Assembly (NCBI RefSeq): GCF_900177715.1
Contig: NZ_FXWG01000003.1
Span: forward strand, 186,001-250,000
Direction of reading: 5' to 3'
From: Altererythrobacter xiamenensis
GTDB taxonomy: Bacteria > Pseudomonadota > Alphaproteobacteria > Sphingomonadales > Sphingomonadaceae
DNA length: 64,000 nt
Part shown: positions 34,488 through 42,815 of the stretch, piece after piece
Layout: each line of letters opens with the position of its first letter
Position numbering within the stretch: the first letter of the stretch is position 1
The notes under the pieces: model-generated
Database searches by the model: none
Seen by the model: only the letters and a program-made list of their open reading frames with translations
Told to the model about the DNA's origin: nothing
Position numbers and translations under genes: made by a program

Positions 34488-35179
34488 TGAAACTGATTAC
34501 CAAAACGCTCGCTGCCGTCGGTCTTGCGACTGCGGCTATGGCTTCCATGCCGGCCTCGGCACAGGTCCAGGGCAATATTGCGACCGTCAATACGCCCGGT
34601 GTGATCATCAACACGACCGCTTTCCAGAACGCCTATCAGCAGATCGGCACGACCTACAAGACGCAGCTCGACACCATGGTTCAGCGCAATCAGGAGCGTC
34701 AGACGCTCCTTCAGCAGCTCGATACCAATGGTGACAACCAGCTCGACGAAGCCGAACAGCAGGCCGCGCAGAACAGCCAGCAGGCGACCCGTATCGGTGC
34801 CATCGACCAGGAACTTCAGCAGCTTTCAAACCAGGTTGACGGAGCGCGCATTTATGCGATCGAGCAAATCCTGCGCCAGTATTCGCCTGCCCTTCAGGAA
34901 GTGGTAACGCAGCGCCAGATCCAGATGGTCGTCTCGCCCGATGCGGTGATCTATGCGCCGCAGCAGGCCAACATCACCCAGCAGGTCGCGACTGCGCTCA
35001 ATGCAAAGGTCGCTTCGGTTCAGGTCGTTCCGCCGCAGGATTGGCAGCCGACCCGCAATGCCGTCGGCATGTTCCAGCAGATCCAGCAGGCGCTGATGAC
35101 CGCGCAGGCAATCCAGCAGGCGCAGGCTGCCCAGCAGGGCGCACAGCAGCCGAACAACCAGGCACCGACCGGCCGTTAA
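34487..35179 (+). CDS. skp: OmpH/Skp family periplasmic chaperone with an EF-hand-like loop
   Basis: A 230-residue Skp-like protein with a signal peptide ending at PASAQ. The family layout (beta strand NIATVNTPGVIINTTAFQNAY, long coiled-coil arms, return strand IQMVVSPDAVIYA) is clear. Between the arms at residues 79-90 is DTNGDNQLDEAE, a consensus-like EF-hand calcium loop that E. coli Skp lacks. The C-terminus is Gln/Ala-rich. It probably escorts unfolded outer-membrane proteins to BamA, encoded immediately upstream. Confidence 0.85.
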   Translation: MKLITKTLAAVGLATAAMASMPASAQVQGNIATVNTPGVIINTTAFQNAYQQIGTTYKTQLDTMVQRNQERQTLLQQLDTNGDNQLDEAEQQAAQNSQQATRIGAIDQELQQLSNQVDGARIYAIEQILRQYSPALQEVVTQRQIQMVVSPDAVIYAPQQANITQQVATALNAKVASVQVVPPQDWQPTRNAVGMFQQIQQALMTAQAIQQAQAAQQGAQQPNNQAPTGR

Positions 35180-35212
35180 GGCAGGCAAGCCGTTGAAGAT
35201 GGGGGCAGGGCA

Positions 35213-35686
35213 ATGAGCGAAGATACTTCGGGTGACGCGGATTTCTCCTACGACATCCACAAAATCCTCAAGGCCCTGCCGCATCGCTACCCGCTGTTGC
35301 TGGTCGACCGGGTAAAGTCGCTCGAACTGGGTGAGAAGATTCACGCGGTAAAAGCCGTGACCATGAACGAGGAGTTCTTCCAGGGGCATTTCCCCGGCGC
35401 TCCCATCATGCCCGGCGTGCTTCAGATCGAAGCGATGGCTCAGGCGGCCGCGATTCTCGGCATCGAGACGCTGGAGCTGGCCGGAACGGGCAAGCTGGTC
35501 TTCTTCATGGGAATCGAGAACGCCAAGTTCCGCAGTCCTGTGACTCCGGGCTGCCTGCTCGATCTGAAGGTCGAGTTCGTCCAGAAGCGTAGCCGCGTCT
35601 ACAAGTTCAAGGGCGAGGCGAGCGTCGAAGGCAAGGTAACCTGCCAGGTAGAGTTCACCGCAATGATCGCCGACCCGCCGGCTTGA
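35213..35686 (+). CDS. fabZ: 3-hydroxyacyl-ACP dehydratase FabZ
   Basis: A 157-residue hotdog-fold dehydratase. Catalytic His is in [20 protein letters not shown] and Glu in the same block; [11 protein letters not shown] begins the core. It removes water in the fatty acid elongation cycle, working with FabF and AcpP encoded at the right end. In most Gram-negatives lpxD precedes and lpxA follows fabZ; neither is present here. Confidence 0.96.
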   Translation: MSEDTSGDADFSYDIHKILKALPHRYPLLLVDRVKSLELGEKIHAVKAVTMNEEFFQGHFPGAPIMPGVLQIEAMAQAAAILGIETLELAGTGKLVFFMGIENAKFRSPVTPGCLLDLKVEFVQKRSRVYKFKGEASVEGKVTCQVEFTAMIADPPA

Positions 35687-35823
35687 TTTGCGCGCCAGTT
35701 GGCGTGCGGAAGAGAAGGCAATAGTTTGGGTTGCTTTTCCCTGCGGGCCAAACTAAACGCGCCGCTTCTCCAAAAGACAGCACCGCCGGTCGGAACCGGC
35801 GAAAGCTATGAAGGAACAGAGTT

Positions 35824-36048
35824 ATGAAAGCCGAAGGGCACCCCGAGTACCACATGATCACGGTCAAGATGACCGATGGTACCGAATTCCAGACGCGCTC
35901 CACCTGGGGCAGCGAGGGCGATACGCTTACGCTCGACATCGACCCGACCAGCCACCCGGCATGGACCGGCGGTCGTCAGCAGCTTCAGGAAGGTGGCCGC
36001 GTTGCAGCCTTCAACAAGCGCTTCGGTGGGCTTTCGCTCAAGAAGTAA
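35824..36048 (+). CDS. rpmE: 50S ribosomal protein L31
   Basis: A 74-residue L31 starting [20 protein letters not shown] and containing [20 protein letters not shown] and FNKRFGGL. It lacks the four zinc-binding cysteines of the C+ form, as usual in alphaproteobacteria. AAGGAAC lies upstream of the ATG. A terminator follows. Confidence 0.95.
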   Translation: MKAEGHPEYHMITVKMTDGTEFQTRSTWGSEGDTLTLDIDPTSHPAWTGGRQQLQEGGRVAAFNKRFGGLSLKK

Positions 36049-36088
36049 GCGACTTACGAGCTTCGCGATCTTCGGATCGCAAGGGGAA

Positions 36089-36113
36089 GGCGGGCTGACG
36101 GGTCCGCCTTTTT
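36089..36113 (+). terminator. Rho-independent terminator of rpmE
   Basis: GGCGG at 36089-36093 pairs with CCGCC at 36104-36108 around a G-rich loop, then TTTTT. A second hairpin, GCGATCTTCGGATCGC, lies just before it at 36065-36080. Confidence 0.75.
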
Positions 36114-36132
36114 CGTTTCTGGCCCAGATGGC

Positions 36133-36465
36133 CTAAGCAGCTTCAGAAGCGCAATTGATGCAGCGGGTGGCGATAGGGCGTGCTTCGAGGCGTTCCTTGC
36201 GGATTTCGTTGCCGCACTTCGCGCAGGTGCCATAGGTGCCGTTCTTGATCCTGAGCAGCGCGAGGCGGATCTGCTGGATTTCGGCGCGAAGGACATCGTC
36301 GACACCTTCAAGCGCTTCGTCATCTGCGAGGTCGACCGCCTGCTCTTCCCAGTCATCGTCGAGCGGGTGACGCAGGTCGTCCTCGATCACTTCCGCCCGC
36401 GTCAGCAGATCGTCGAGCCGCGTGCGCAGCTTGGCTTCAATCTCGCTATATTCGCTCATCGTCAT
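36133..36465 (-). CDS. DksA/TraR family C4 zinc-finger protein
   Basis: A 110-residue protein. The N-terminal coiled coil is EIEAKLRTRLDDLLTRAEVIE and an acidic patch (DDDWEEQAVDLADDEALEGVDD) is in place of the DksA tip region. The C-terminal zinc finger is CAKCGNEIRKERLEARPIATRCINC. Such proteins bind the RNA polymerase secondary channel. The start at 36465 follows AAGGAG and overlaps the stop of the upstream dioxygenase gene (ATGA). It is shorter than E. coli DksA (151). Confidence 0.85.
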   Translation of the reverse strand: MTMSEYSEIEAKLRTRLDDLLTRAEVIEDDLRHPLDDDWEEQAVDLADDEALEGVDDVLRAEIQQIRLALLRIKNGTYGTCAKCGNEIRKERLEARPIATRCINCASEAA

Positions 36466-37094
36466 CCCCACTCCTTTTCGCGATACCATTTGGTTATCAC
36501 ATATTTGACGCCCTTGCGGACCTTCATTCCGTGATGGAGCGTCGCAGGATTGACGCTGCCATCGGCGCGGCGGTTGTTCCAGCAGAGCAATTTGCCCGTT
36601 TCCGGCTGGAATGTCTTGCCCACCGCCTTGAAACGCGTAGCACCGCCAGCCTCGACTTCATTGAGGTAGATCATGAAAGTCCAGCTGCGCTGCCCGGCGA
36701 CCGAGCAGAACCTGGAATAATCCGCGCCCTCGGGCGTGAAATAGTCCGTATGCGGCTTGAACTCCTGCCCGACATCATAGCGCTGACCCTGCACCGGTTC
36801 GCCGTGTGCCGGATCGATCCCGTTGAGCGCGAAGAGCAATTCCTCCAGTCGCGAGACGGCTGGTTCGTCGGCGTCGAGATCGCAGGTTTCGCTGGTGCGA
36901 AAATAGGCGTCGCCATTGTCGTCGGCTATCGTCGAAGGACGACGGTTGGCGTCGATAAGATCGATCAATTTCGCACAAAGCCCGGGAGGCACGAAATCGC
37001 GACATTGGAACAGTTCGACCCTGGGGCTGGGGACGCGTCGCATGCCGTTACGAGTCATCAAGCGCTCTGCAGAAGATTCGCCCGCGGCCAGCAT
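36462..37094 (-). CDS. 2OG-Fe(II) oxygenase, prolyl 4-hydroxylase-like
   Basis: A 210-residue double-stranded beta-helix dioxygenase. The iron triad is readable: HTDYF (HxD) and LHHGMKVRKGVKYVITKWY, where the second His and the Lys that binds 2-oxoglutarate lie. FMIYLNEVEAGGATRF is typical of prolyl 4-hydroxylases. It hydroxylates an unknown target. The stop overlaps the DksA-like start by 4 nt. The first 20 residues are uncertain, with in-frame ATGs at 37058 and 37043 as alternatives. Confidence 0.82.
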   Translation of the reverse strand: MLAAGESSAERLMTRNGMRRVPSPRVELFQCRDFVPPGLCAKLIDLIDANRRPSTIADDNGDAYFRTSETCDLDADEPAVSRLEELLFALNGIDPAHGEPVQGQRYDVGQEFKPHTDYFTPEGADYSRFCSVAGQRSWTFMIYLNEVEAGGATRFKAVGKTFQPETGKLLCWNNRRADGSVNPATLHHGMKVRKGVKYVITKWYREKEWG

Positions 37095-37224
37095 GATGGA
37101 AGAATAGCCCAGCGGCTCGTTCGGACAAGCGCGAAATAATCTTGCTTTCTGGCGTGCGAGACGCAGTTTTCGCTTTGCAAATCATCCGCCCTGTGCAACA
37201 GGCTCGCCCCCGCTGCGGCGAGCC

Positions 37225-37252
37225 TTGACGGCACTGCCAAGGCGCGTATCAG
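37225..37252 (+). promoter_or_regulatory. Putative tRNA-His promoter
   Basis: TTGACG at 37225-37230, 16 nt, TATCAG at 37247-37252, giving a start near 37259 and a short leader to the tRNA. A perfect 8-bp hairpin (GGCTCGCC/GGCGAGCC, 37201-37224) lies just upstream, and GCCCCGAC/GTCGGGGC (37252-37259 and 37283-37290) brackets the leader. Confidence 0.5.
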
Positions 37253-37294
37253 CCCCGACTGCGCGACACGCAAAGGCATCGGGTCGGGGCATAT

Positions 37295-37372
37295 GGCGAT
37301 CGTAGCTCAGTTGGTTAGAGCGCCGGTTTGTGGTACCGGAGGTCGGGGGTTCAAGTCCCCTCGGTCGCCCCA
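37295..37372 (+). tRNA. tRNA-His (anticodon GTG), CCA encoded
   Basis: Acceptor GCGATCG pairs with CGGTCGC (one G-U), with the extra G at -1 facing a C discriminator, the identity mark of tRNA-His. The anticodon loop TTGTGGT gives GTG. The T arm is GGGGG TTCAAGT CCCCT and the end CCA. Confidence 0.96.
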
Positions 37373-37434
37373 TTTTCCCTCTCTCATGCCCATGTGACCG
37401 CGCACCACGCGATGACGCGATAAAGGGCTTTGCA

Positions 37435-38499
37435 ATGACGGCTTTCTGGACCGAACCGGATTTCGACGAACACGAGCGGGTCGAGCTCGTTCATGATCGA
37501 AAGAGCGGCCTGACCGCCATTATCGCGATCCATTCCAGCCATCTCGGCCCGGGCGCCGGTGGCACGCGTTTCTGGCACTATCCCGATCCTTCGGGCGCAA
37601 TGCGCGACGCGCTGCGCCTCAGCCGCGGGATGAGCTACAAGAACGCGATGGCCGGACTGCCGATGGGCGGAGGCAAGGCCGTGATCCTCGCGGACGAGAA
37701 CCGCACGAAGACGCCTGAAATGCTCGCCGCTTTCGGCGATGCGGTGGACAAGTTCGGCGGCCACTATGTAACGGCCGAAGACGTCGGCATTTCCGAAGCG
37801 GACATGGTTGCCGTGTCGCAGCGGACGCAGCACGTTTCGGGTCTTCCGGCGCAGGGCGAGGACGCTGCTGGCGGCGATCCGGGCCCCTTCACCGCGATCG
37901 GTATCTTCCATGGCATCAAGGCTGCGGTCGAGCACAAGCTTGGCAAGGACAGCGTCGAAGGTGTGCATGTTGCGATCCAGGGCACCGGCAGTGTCGGCGG
38001 CGGTGTCGCGCGATTGCTGGCCAAGGAAGGCGCCAAGCTGACGCTCGCCGATATGAACGCCGACCGGGCTGAGGCGCTGGCAAAGGAGCTGGGCGGCGAA
38101 ACGGTGGCCGCAGACGCGATCATGGGCGTTGCCTGTGATGTATTCAGTCCCAATGCGCTGGGCGCGATCCTCGATGACGAGGGGATTGCGCGGCTGGAGG
38201 CGCCGATCGTGGCAGGCGGCGCAAACAACCAGTTCGCCCGCGCGCATCACGGCAAGGCTCTGGCCGAGCGCGGGATCCTTTACGCGCCCGATTATGTCAT
38301 CAACGCCGGCGGGATCATCTCGGTGACGATGGAATATCTCTGCCGCCAGCACGGCGAACCTTGCGACATCAATGAAGTGCGCAAGCGGATCGCGCAGATT
38401 CCCGGGCGGCTCAAGCAGATCTGGGAAGAGGCGGAAAGCAGTGGCCTCTCCTCCGATGTCGTCGCCGATCGCATGGCGCAAAAGCTCATCGGCCGGTAA
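37435..38499 (+). CDS. Glu/Leu/Phe/Val dehydrogenase (leucine dehydrogenase-like)
   Basis: A 354-residue NAD-dependent amino acid dehydrogenase. The catalytic region is GMSYKNAMAGLPMGGGKAVI, with the conserved Lys residues, followed by TAEDVGISEADM. The NAD-binding fold starts VAIQGTGSVGGGVARLLAKEGAKLTLAD. Length and the missing tetramer features of GDH point to leucine- or valine-type enzymes; the exact substrate is not settled. I set the start at 37435; the frame is open into the tRNA, which is not coding. No tight neighbour. Confidence 0.88.
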   Translation: MTAFWTEPDFDEHERVELVHDRKSGLTAIIAIHSSHLGPGAGGTRFWHYPDPSGAMRDALRLSRGMSYKNAMAGLPMGGGKAVILADENRTKTPEMLAAFGDAVDKFGGHYVTAEDVGISEADMVAVSQRTQHVSGLPAQGEDAAGGDPGPFTAIGIFHGIKAAVEHKLGKDSVEGVHVAIQGTGSVGGGVARLLAKEGAKLTLADMNADRAEALAKELGGETVAADAIMGVACDVFSPNALGAILDDEGIARLEAPIVAGGANNQFARAHHGKALAERGILYAPDYVINAGGIISVTMEYLCRQHGEPCDINEVRKRIAQIPGRLKQIWEEAESSGLSSDVVADRMAQKLIGR

Positions 38500-38587
38500 C
38501 CTGCGCCCGATGCACCGCCGCTTGCGTGTTTTGCGGCTTGCGAGTGGCGAGTAGCGCTGTAATACGCGCGGCAACGGTTTCGTATCC

Positions 38588-39310
38588 ATGCATGGTTTCG
38601 CCAATCCCAAACGGTTTCTCTCGCTCGCGCGATGGCTGACCCCTGCGCTGCTGGGGAGCGGCGTTGTATTGACGGCGCTCGCTTTGCTGTGGGGGCTGTT
38701 TTACGTGCCGCCCGACCGGCTGATGGGCGAGACGGTCCGCATCCTCTTCATTCATGTGCCGAGTGCATGGCTGGGGATGGGCGGCTGGGCCGCAATCGCC
38801 ATCTCCAGCCTCGTACTGCTGGTGTGGAAGCACCCGCTCGCCGCCATCGCGGCGCGCGCAGCTGCTGTCCCGGGCATGGTGTTTACAGCCATATGTCTCG
38901 CCACCGGATCGATCTGGGGCAGGCCGACCTGGGGCACCTGGTGGGTGTGGGACGGTCGGCTCACGAGCATGCTGGTGCTGTTGTTTCTCTATGCCGGCTA
39001 TATCGCACTGGCGCAGGCCGCCTCGCGCGATGGAGCCTCGGCGCGGATTCCCGCCATTTTCGGCCTCGTCGGTGCGATCAATATCCCCATAATCAACCGT
39101 TCGGTCGTGTGGTGGAACTCGCTTCATCAGCCGCCGTCGATCACGATGGGAAAGAGCGCGATCGATCCGGCGTTTCTCTGGCCGCTAGGTGTCGCGGTGC
39201 TTGGGTTCTCATTGATTTTCGGCGGTGTAGTGCTCGCCCGGATGCGCGCCTTGCTCGCCGAATTCCAGGCAGAGGCGCGGATGCGCCGCAGGGCCTTGGA
39301 GGCCGCATGA
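38588..39310 (+). CDS. ccmC: Heme exporter protein CcmC
   Basis: A 240-residue, six-helix protein. The heme-handling WWD motif is GRPTWGTWWVWDGRLT, flanked by the conserved histidines in LFIHVPSAW and WNSLHQPPSI. CcmC loads heme onto CcmE in cytochrome c maturation system I. It opens the ccm operon and overlaps ccmD by ATGA. ccmA and ccmB are not in this window. Confidence 0.96.
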   Translation: MHGFANPKRFLSLARWLTPALLGSGVVLTALALLWGLFYVPPDRLMGETVRILFIHVPSAWLGMGGWAAIAISSLVLLVWKHPLAAIAARAAAVPGMVFTAICLATGSIWGRPTWGTWWVWDGRLTSMLVLLFLYAGYIALAQAASRDGASARIPAIFGLVGAINIPIINRSVVWWNSLHQPPSITMGKSAIDPAFLWPLGVAVLGFSLIFGGVVLARMRALLAEFQAEARMRRRALEAA

Positions 39311-39450
39311 CGTACGAAGCACTCGATCAGTCGACCTTTGTCGCGGCTGCCTATGTCGTCGGCGTCGGCGGAACGCTCGCCATGATCGCATGGAGCTGGT
39401 TTTCCATGCGCCGCGCCGAAGATCGACGTGACCGGGTGAAACGCGGATGA
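39307..39450 (+). CDS. ccmD: Heme exporter protein CcmD
   Basis: A 47-residue protein with a single transmembrane helix (FVAAAYVVGVGGTLAMIAWSW) and a basic tail (MRRAEDRRDRVKRG), the CcmD layout. It helps release holo-CcmE. Both ends overlap neighbours by 4 nt (ATGA), so its place between ccmC and ccmE is secure even though it is tiny. Confidence 0.9.
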   Translation: MTYEALDQSTFVAAAYVVGVGGTLAMIAWSWFSMRRAEDRRDRVKRG

Positions 39451-39917
39451 GCGCGCTCAAGCCCAAGCACCAGCGCCTCGTGCTGGTCATCCTCGCCCTT
39501 GTCGCAATCATCGGCGCCGGGCTCATCGCGGCTTGGTCGCTGAGGAATCAGGCGAACTATTTCTACCTGCCCGACCAGTTGGTTGAAGCGCCGCCGTCGG
39601 TGGGGCAAGCCGTGCGTCTCGGCGGGATGGTGGCGGAAGGCTCGCTCCAGACGCTGCCCGATGGCGTTACCATCGCGTTCGAGGTGACCGATCAGGAGGA
39701 AGCGCGCGTGCCGGTGCGCTATCGCGGGATCGTGCCCGACCTGTTTGTCGAAGGTTCGGGCGTCGTAGCCGAGGGGAGCCTCGATGCCAGCGGAACATTC
39801 GTCGCCACCAATCTGCTTGCGAAGCATGACGAGAACTACGTCCCGCGCGAGCTGCAGGAAATGAGCGAACACCAGGCGGCCAAGATGGCTGAAGAGACCA
39901 CGGTGGGCCTCGAGTGA
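39447..39917 (+). CDS. ccmE: Cytochrome c-type biogenesis protein CcmE
   Basis: A 156-residue heme chaperone with one N-terminal membrane helix (QRLVLVILALVAIIGAGLIAA) and a periplasmic OB fold. The heme-attaching His lies in LLAKHDENYVP, the canonical HxxxY motif. VRLGGMVAEGS and VRYRGIVPDLF are family blocks. It overlaps ccmD and ccmF. Confidence 0.96.
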   Translation: MSALKPKHQRLVLVILALVAIIGAGLIAAWSLRNQANYFYLPDQLVEAPPSVGQAVRLGGMVAEGSLQTLPDGVTIAFEVTDQEEARVPVRYRGIVPDLFVEGSGVVAEGSLDASGTFVATNLLAKHDENYVPRELQEMSEHQAAKMAEETTVGLE

Positions 39918-41872
39918 TTCCAGAGCTCGGCCTTGCCGCATTGTGGCTGGCCGCCGCGCTCGCGGCCTTGCAGCTGTTCGCAGGCGCAATGGCACAGCGC
40001 GAAGCGACGGGCGAGCTTGCCATGCTGGTCCGCCCCGCTGCAATCGTCCAGGGCCTTCTCGCCGCCTTCGCGTTCGCGATGCTGCTGTGGGTCTTCGCCA
40101 TAACCGACCTTTCGGTGAAGCTTGTGGCGAGCAATTCGCACTCGATGAAGCCGCTGATCTTCAAGCTATCGGGAGCCTGGGGCAATCACGAAGGTTCGAT
40201 GCTGCTGTGGGTCACCGTGATGGCGCTGGCTGGTGGACTGATCGCGCTGGTGGAGCGGCGCCTGCCGGAGAAGACGATGAATGCGACGCTTGCTGCGCAA
40301 GGCTTCGTCGCGCTCGGCTTCTACGCTTTCCTGATTTTCAGCTCCAATCCTTTCGAGCGCCTTCCGGTCCCGGCGGCCGAGGGCCTCGGCCTCAATCCGC
40401 TGCTGCAGGACATCGGTCTCGCCTTCCATCCGCCCACGCTCTACATCGGCTATGTCGGGCTATCGGTAGCGTTCAGCTTCGCGGTCGGAGCTCTGCTCAC
40501 GCGGCAGGTCACGCCCGATTTTGCCCGTGTCATGCGCCCCTGGGTGCTCGGCGCCTGGGTTTTCCTCACGCTCGGCATCACTGCGGGCAGCTACTGGGCC
40601 TACTACGAGCTCGGCTGGGGCGGCTGGTGGTTCTGGGACCCGGTCGAGAACGCCTCGCTCATGCCATGGCTGGCGGCAACGGCGCTGCTCCATTCGGCAA
40701 GCGTTCTGGCCGCGCGAGATGCGCTGCGCACCTGGACGATCATGCTCGGCGTCGTAGCATTTTCGATGAGCATGCTCGGCACCTTCCTGGTGCGCTCGGG
40801 GATACTTACCAGCGTCCATGCCTTCGCCGTCGATCCGGAGCGCGGGACATTCATTCTCGTGCTGCTTGGACTTTATATCGGCGGGGCTTTGCTGGTTTTC
40901 GCGCTGAGGGCAGGTTCAGTCAGCGAGGGCCAGCGCTTCAAGGCCTTGAGCCGCGAGGGCGCGCTGGTGTTCAACAATGTGATGCTCTCGGCAATCCTCG
41001 GGATTGTTCTGCTCGGCACGCTCTATCCGTTGCTGACCGAGGCCTTCGACGTGCGCGTGTCGGTCGGGCCGCCGTACTTCAACCCGGCCGGCGCGATCTT
41101 TGCCATTCCCATGCTGCTGGTCATGGCGGTGGGTCCGCTGCTGCGCTGGCGTGGCGATAGCTGGGACAGGGTGAAGCTGTCGGTCGCCATCGTCACGGTC
41201 CTGATCGTTACCGTTGCGGTCGGAGTGACTCTCTTCGCCGATGTCAGCGTGCTCCCCCTGCTTGGGCTGGCGATTGCGGCGGGCCTCGCCGTGGCAAGTT
41301 TCCTGCCGCTCAAGGGCCGCCGCTTGACCCGTGTGCCCATTGCGACCTGGGGCATGGTGCTCGCGCATTTCGGCATGGCCGTGGCACTGTTCGGCATGGC
41401 AAGCGAGAGCGCCTTCACGCAGGAGAGGCTCGCCGCAGTGGCACCCGGCGATACCGTCGAAGTGGCAGGATGGCAGGTCACGCTCGGAAGTGTCGACCCG
41501 GTGGCCGGGCCTAACTGGACCGCGATGGAAGGGCATTTGATGGCGCAGCGCGGTGACGGCGAGCCAATCCGGCTCGACCCGCAATCACGCAACTTCTGGG
41601 CGCCTGCGCAACAGACCACCGAGAGCGCGCTCGCCACCCGCTGGGACGGGCAGCTCTACGCAGTGATGGGCGGGCAGGCAGATGACGGGCGCTGGCAATT
41701 GCGGCTGTGGTGGAAACCCTTCGTCACGCTGATCTGGTATGGCGGCATGCTGATCGCACTTGGCGGCGTGCTTGCGATCATCGGTCGTCTGCTAGCAGAC
41801 CTCAAACGCCGCGAAATTCGCCGACGCGTGAGCGAACGGCGCGAAGACAAAGAATTGGCGAGGGCAGGGTAA
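39914..41872 (+). CDS. ccmF: Heme lyase CcmF
   Basis: A 652-residue multi-pass protein. The WWD motif is YELGWGGWWFWDPVENASLMP, preceded by SNPFERLP and HPPTLYIGYVG, all CcmF hallmarks. With CcmH and CcmI it attaches heme to apocytochrome c. The GTG start overlaps the ccmE stop by 4 nt. Its stop overlaps the ccmG start by one base. Confidence 0.97.
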   Translation: MIPELGLAALWLAAALAALQLFAGAMAQREATGELAMLVRPAAIVQGLLAAFAFAMLLWVFAITDLSVKLVASNSHSMKPLIFKLSGAWGNHEGSMLLWVTVMALAGGLIALVERRLPEKTMNATLAAQGFVALGFYAFLIFSSNPFERLPVPAAEGLGLNPLLQDIGLAFHPPTLYIGYVGLSVAFSFAVGALLTRQVTPDFARVMRPWVLGAWVFLTLGITAGSYWAYYELGWGGWWFWDPVENASLMPWLAATALLHSASVLAARDALRTWTIMLGVVAFSMSMLGTFLVRSGILTSVHAFAVDPERGTFILVLLGLYIGGALLVFALRAGSVSEGQRFKALSREGALVFNNVMLSAILGIVLLGTLYPLLTEAFDVRVSVGPPYFNPAGAIFAIPMLLVMAVGPLLRWRGDSWDRVKLSVAIVTVLIVTVAVGVTLFADVSVLPLLGLAIAAGLAVASFLPLKGRRLTRVPIATWGMVLAHFGMAVALFGMASESAFTQERLAAVAPGDTVEVAGWQVTLGSVDPVAGPNWTAMEGHLMAQRGDGEPIRLDPQSRNFWAPAQQTTESALATRWDGQLYAVMGGQADDGRWQLRLWWKPFVTLIWYGGMLIALGGVLAIIGRLLADLKRREIRRRVSERREDKELARAG

Positions 41873-42399
41873 TGCGCTGGACACTTTGGGTGCCGTTGGC
41901 ACTGTTCGCCTTTTTCCTGGGCCTGGCAGCCTATCAGCTGTCTCAGCCCAAGGACGAGTTCGTCCCGTCCACAATGATCGGAAAGCCCTTGCCGGAGTTC
42001 GACCTGCGACCGGCCACCGAGGAACTACCGGGAGTTGCGCTCGAAGACTTCAAGGACGGGACGCCTCGCCTGCTCAACATCTGGGCGAGCTGGTGTCTGC
42101 CCTGCATCGCCGAAGCTCCGCATCTCGAAGCTCTGAACGAAGCGGGCGTGGAGATTTTCGGTGTGGCCATCCGGGACAAGCCCGAGGATGTAACGCGCTT
42201 CCTCGAAACCCACGGCAATCCTTACACACGCATCGGCGCAGATGATCTGTCGGCGCTCCAGCTCGAGATCGGATCGTCGGGCGTACCGGAAACCTTCGTG
42301 ATCGATGGCAATGGCATCATTCGTTACCAGCACATCGGCGATGTGCGAGAGGATGACGTGCCGATGCTGCTCGAGAAATTGCGTGAGGCAGGCGAGTGA
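41872..42399 (+). CDS. ccmG: Thiol:disulfide interchange protein CcmG/DsbE
   Basis: A 175-residue membrane-anchored thioredoxin-fold protein. The active site is LLNIWASWCLPCIAEAP with the CxxC and the downstream cis-Pro in SSGVPETFVIDGNG. It keeps apocytochrome and CcmH cysteines reduced. The start shares one base with the ccmF stop (TAATG). Confidence 0.95.
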   Translation: MRWTLWVPLALFAFFLGLAAYQLSQPKDEFVPSTMIGKPLPEFDLRPATEELPGVALEDFKDGTPRLLNIWASWCLPCIAEAPHLEALNEAGVEIFGVAIRDKPEDVTRFLETHGNPYTRIGADDLSALQLEIGSSGVPETFVIDGNGIIRYQHIGDVREDDVPMLLEKLREAGE

Positions 42400-42815
42400 G
42401 GGCGCTGCTCGCCTTGTTCGCCGCCATACTCGCCGTGCCCCTGCTCGCGCAGTCAGCGGTGCCGCCTGCGCCTTACGCCTATCGCCAGCTGGAGGACCCG
42501 GCGCAAGAGGCCGAGGCGGTCGCGTTGATGGAAACCTTGCGCTGCCTCAAATGTCAGAGTCAGTCGATCGCCGATAGCGACGCGCCGATGGCGGGCGACA
42601 TGCGGCACCAGGTCCGCAGCCGTATTGCCGCGGGCGAAGAACCCGAAGCGATCCGCGCATGGCTGGTCGAACGCTACGGCGACTACGTCAGCTATGCGCC
42701 TACGGTGAGCAGCACGACGTGGCCGCTGTTCGTCGTGCCCGCGCTGCTGGCGCTCGTTGCGCTGCTCGTTTTGCTGAGCCGGATGCGTCGGCGTGGGTCG
42801 GAGAATGCGTCTTGA
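42396..42815 (+). CDS. ccmH: Cytochrome c-type biogenesis protein CcmH
   Basis: A 139-residue protein with a signal peptide, the redox motif LRCLKCQSQSIADS and a C-terminal membrane helix (WPLFVVPALLALVALLVLL). It reduces apocytochrome disulfides before heme ligation. The GTG start overlaps ccmG by 4 nt. Confidence 0.94.
   Translation: MRALLALFAAILAVPLLAQSAVPPAPYAYRQLEDPAQEAEAVALMETLRCLKCQSQSIADSDAPMAGDMRHQVRSRIAAGEEPEAIRAWLVERYGDYVSYAPTVSSTTWPLFVVPALLALVALLVLLSRMRRRGSENAS

Noticed and set aside
37182..37373. Leftward 63-residue ORF over tRNA-His (GLEPPTSGTTNRRSNQLSY)
   Set aside because: It is the antisense translation of the tRNA, a well-known false gene.
38632..39306. Long frame that ends in ccmD
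   Set aside because: Only its last 47 codons, from the ATG at 39307, are ccmD; the rest is a shadow of ccmC.
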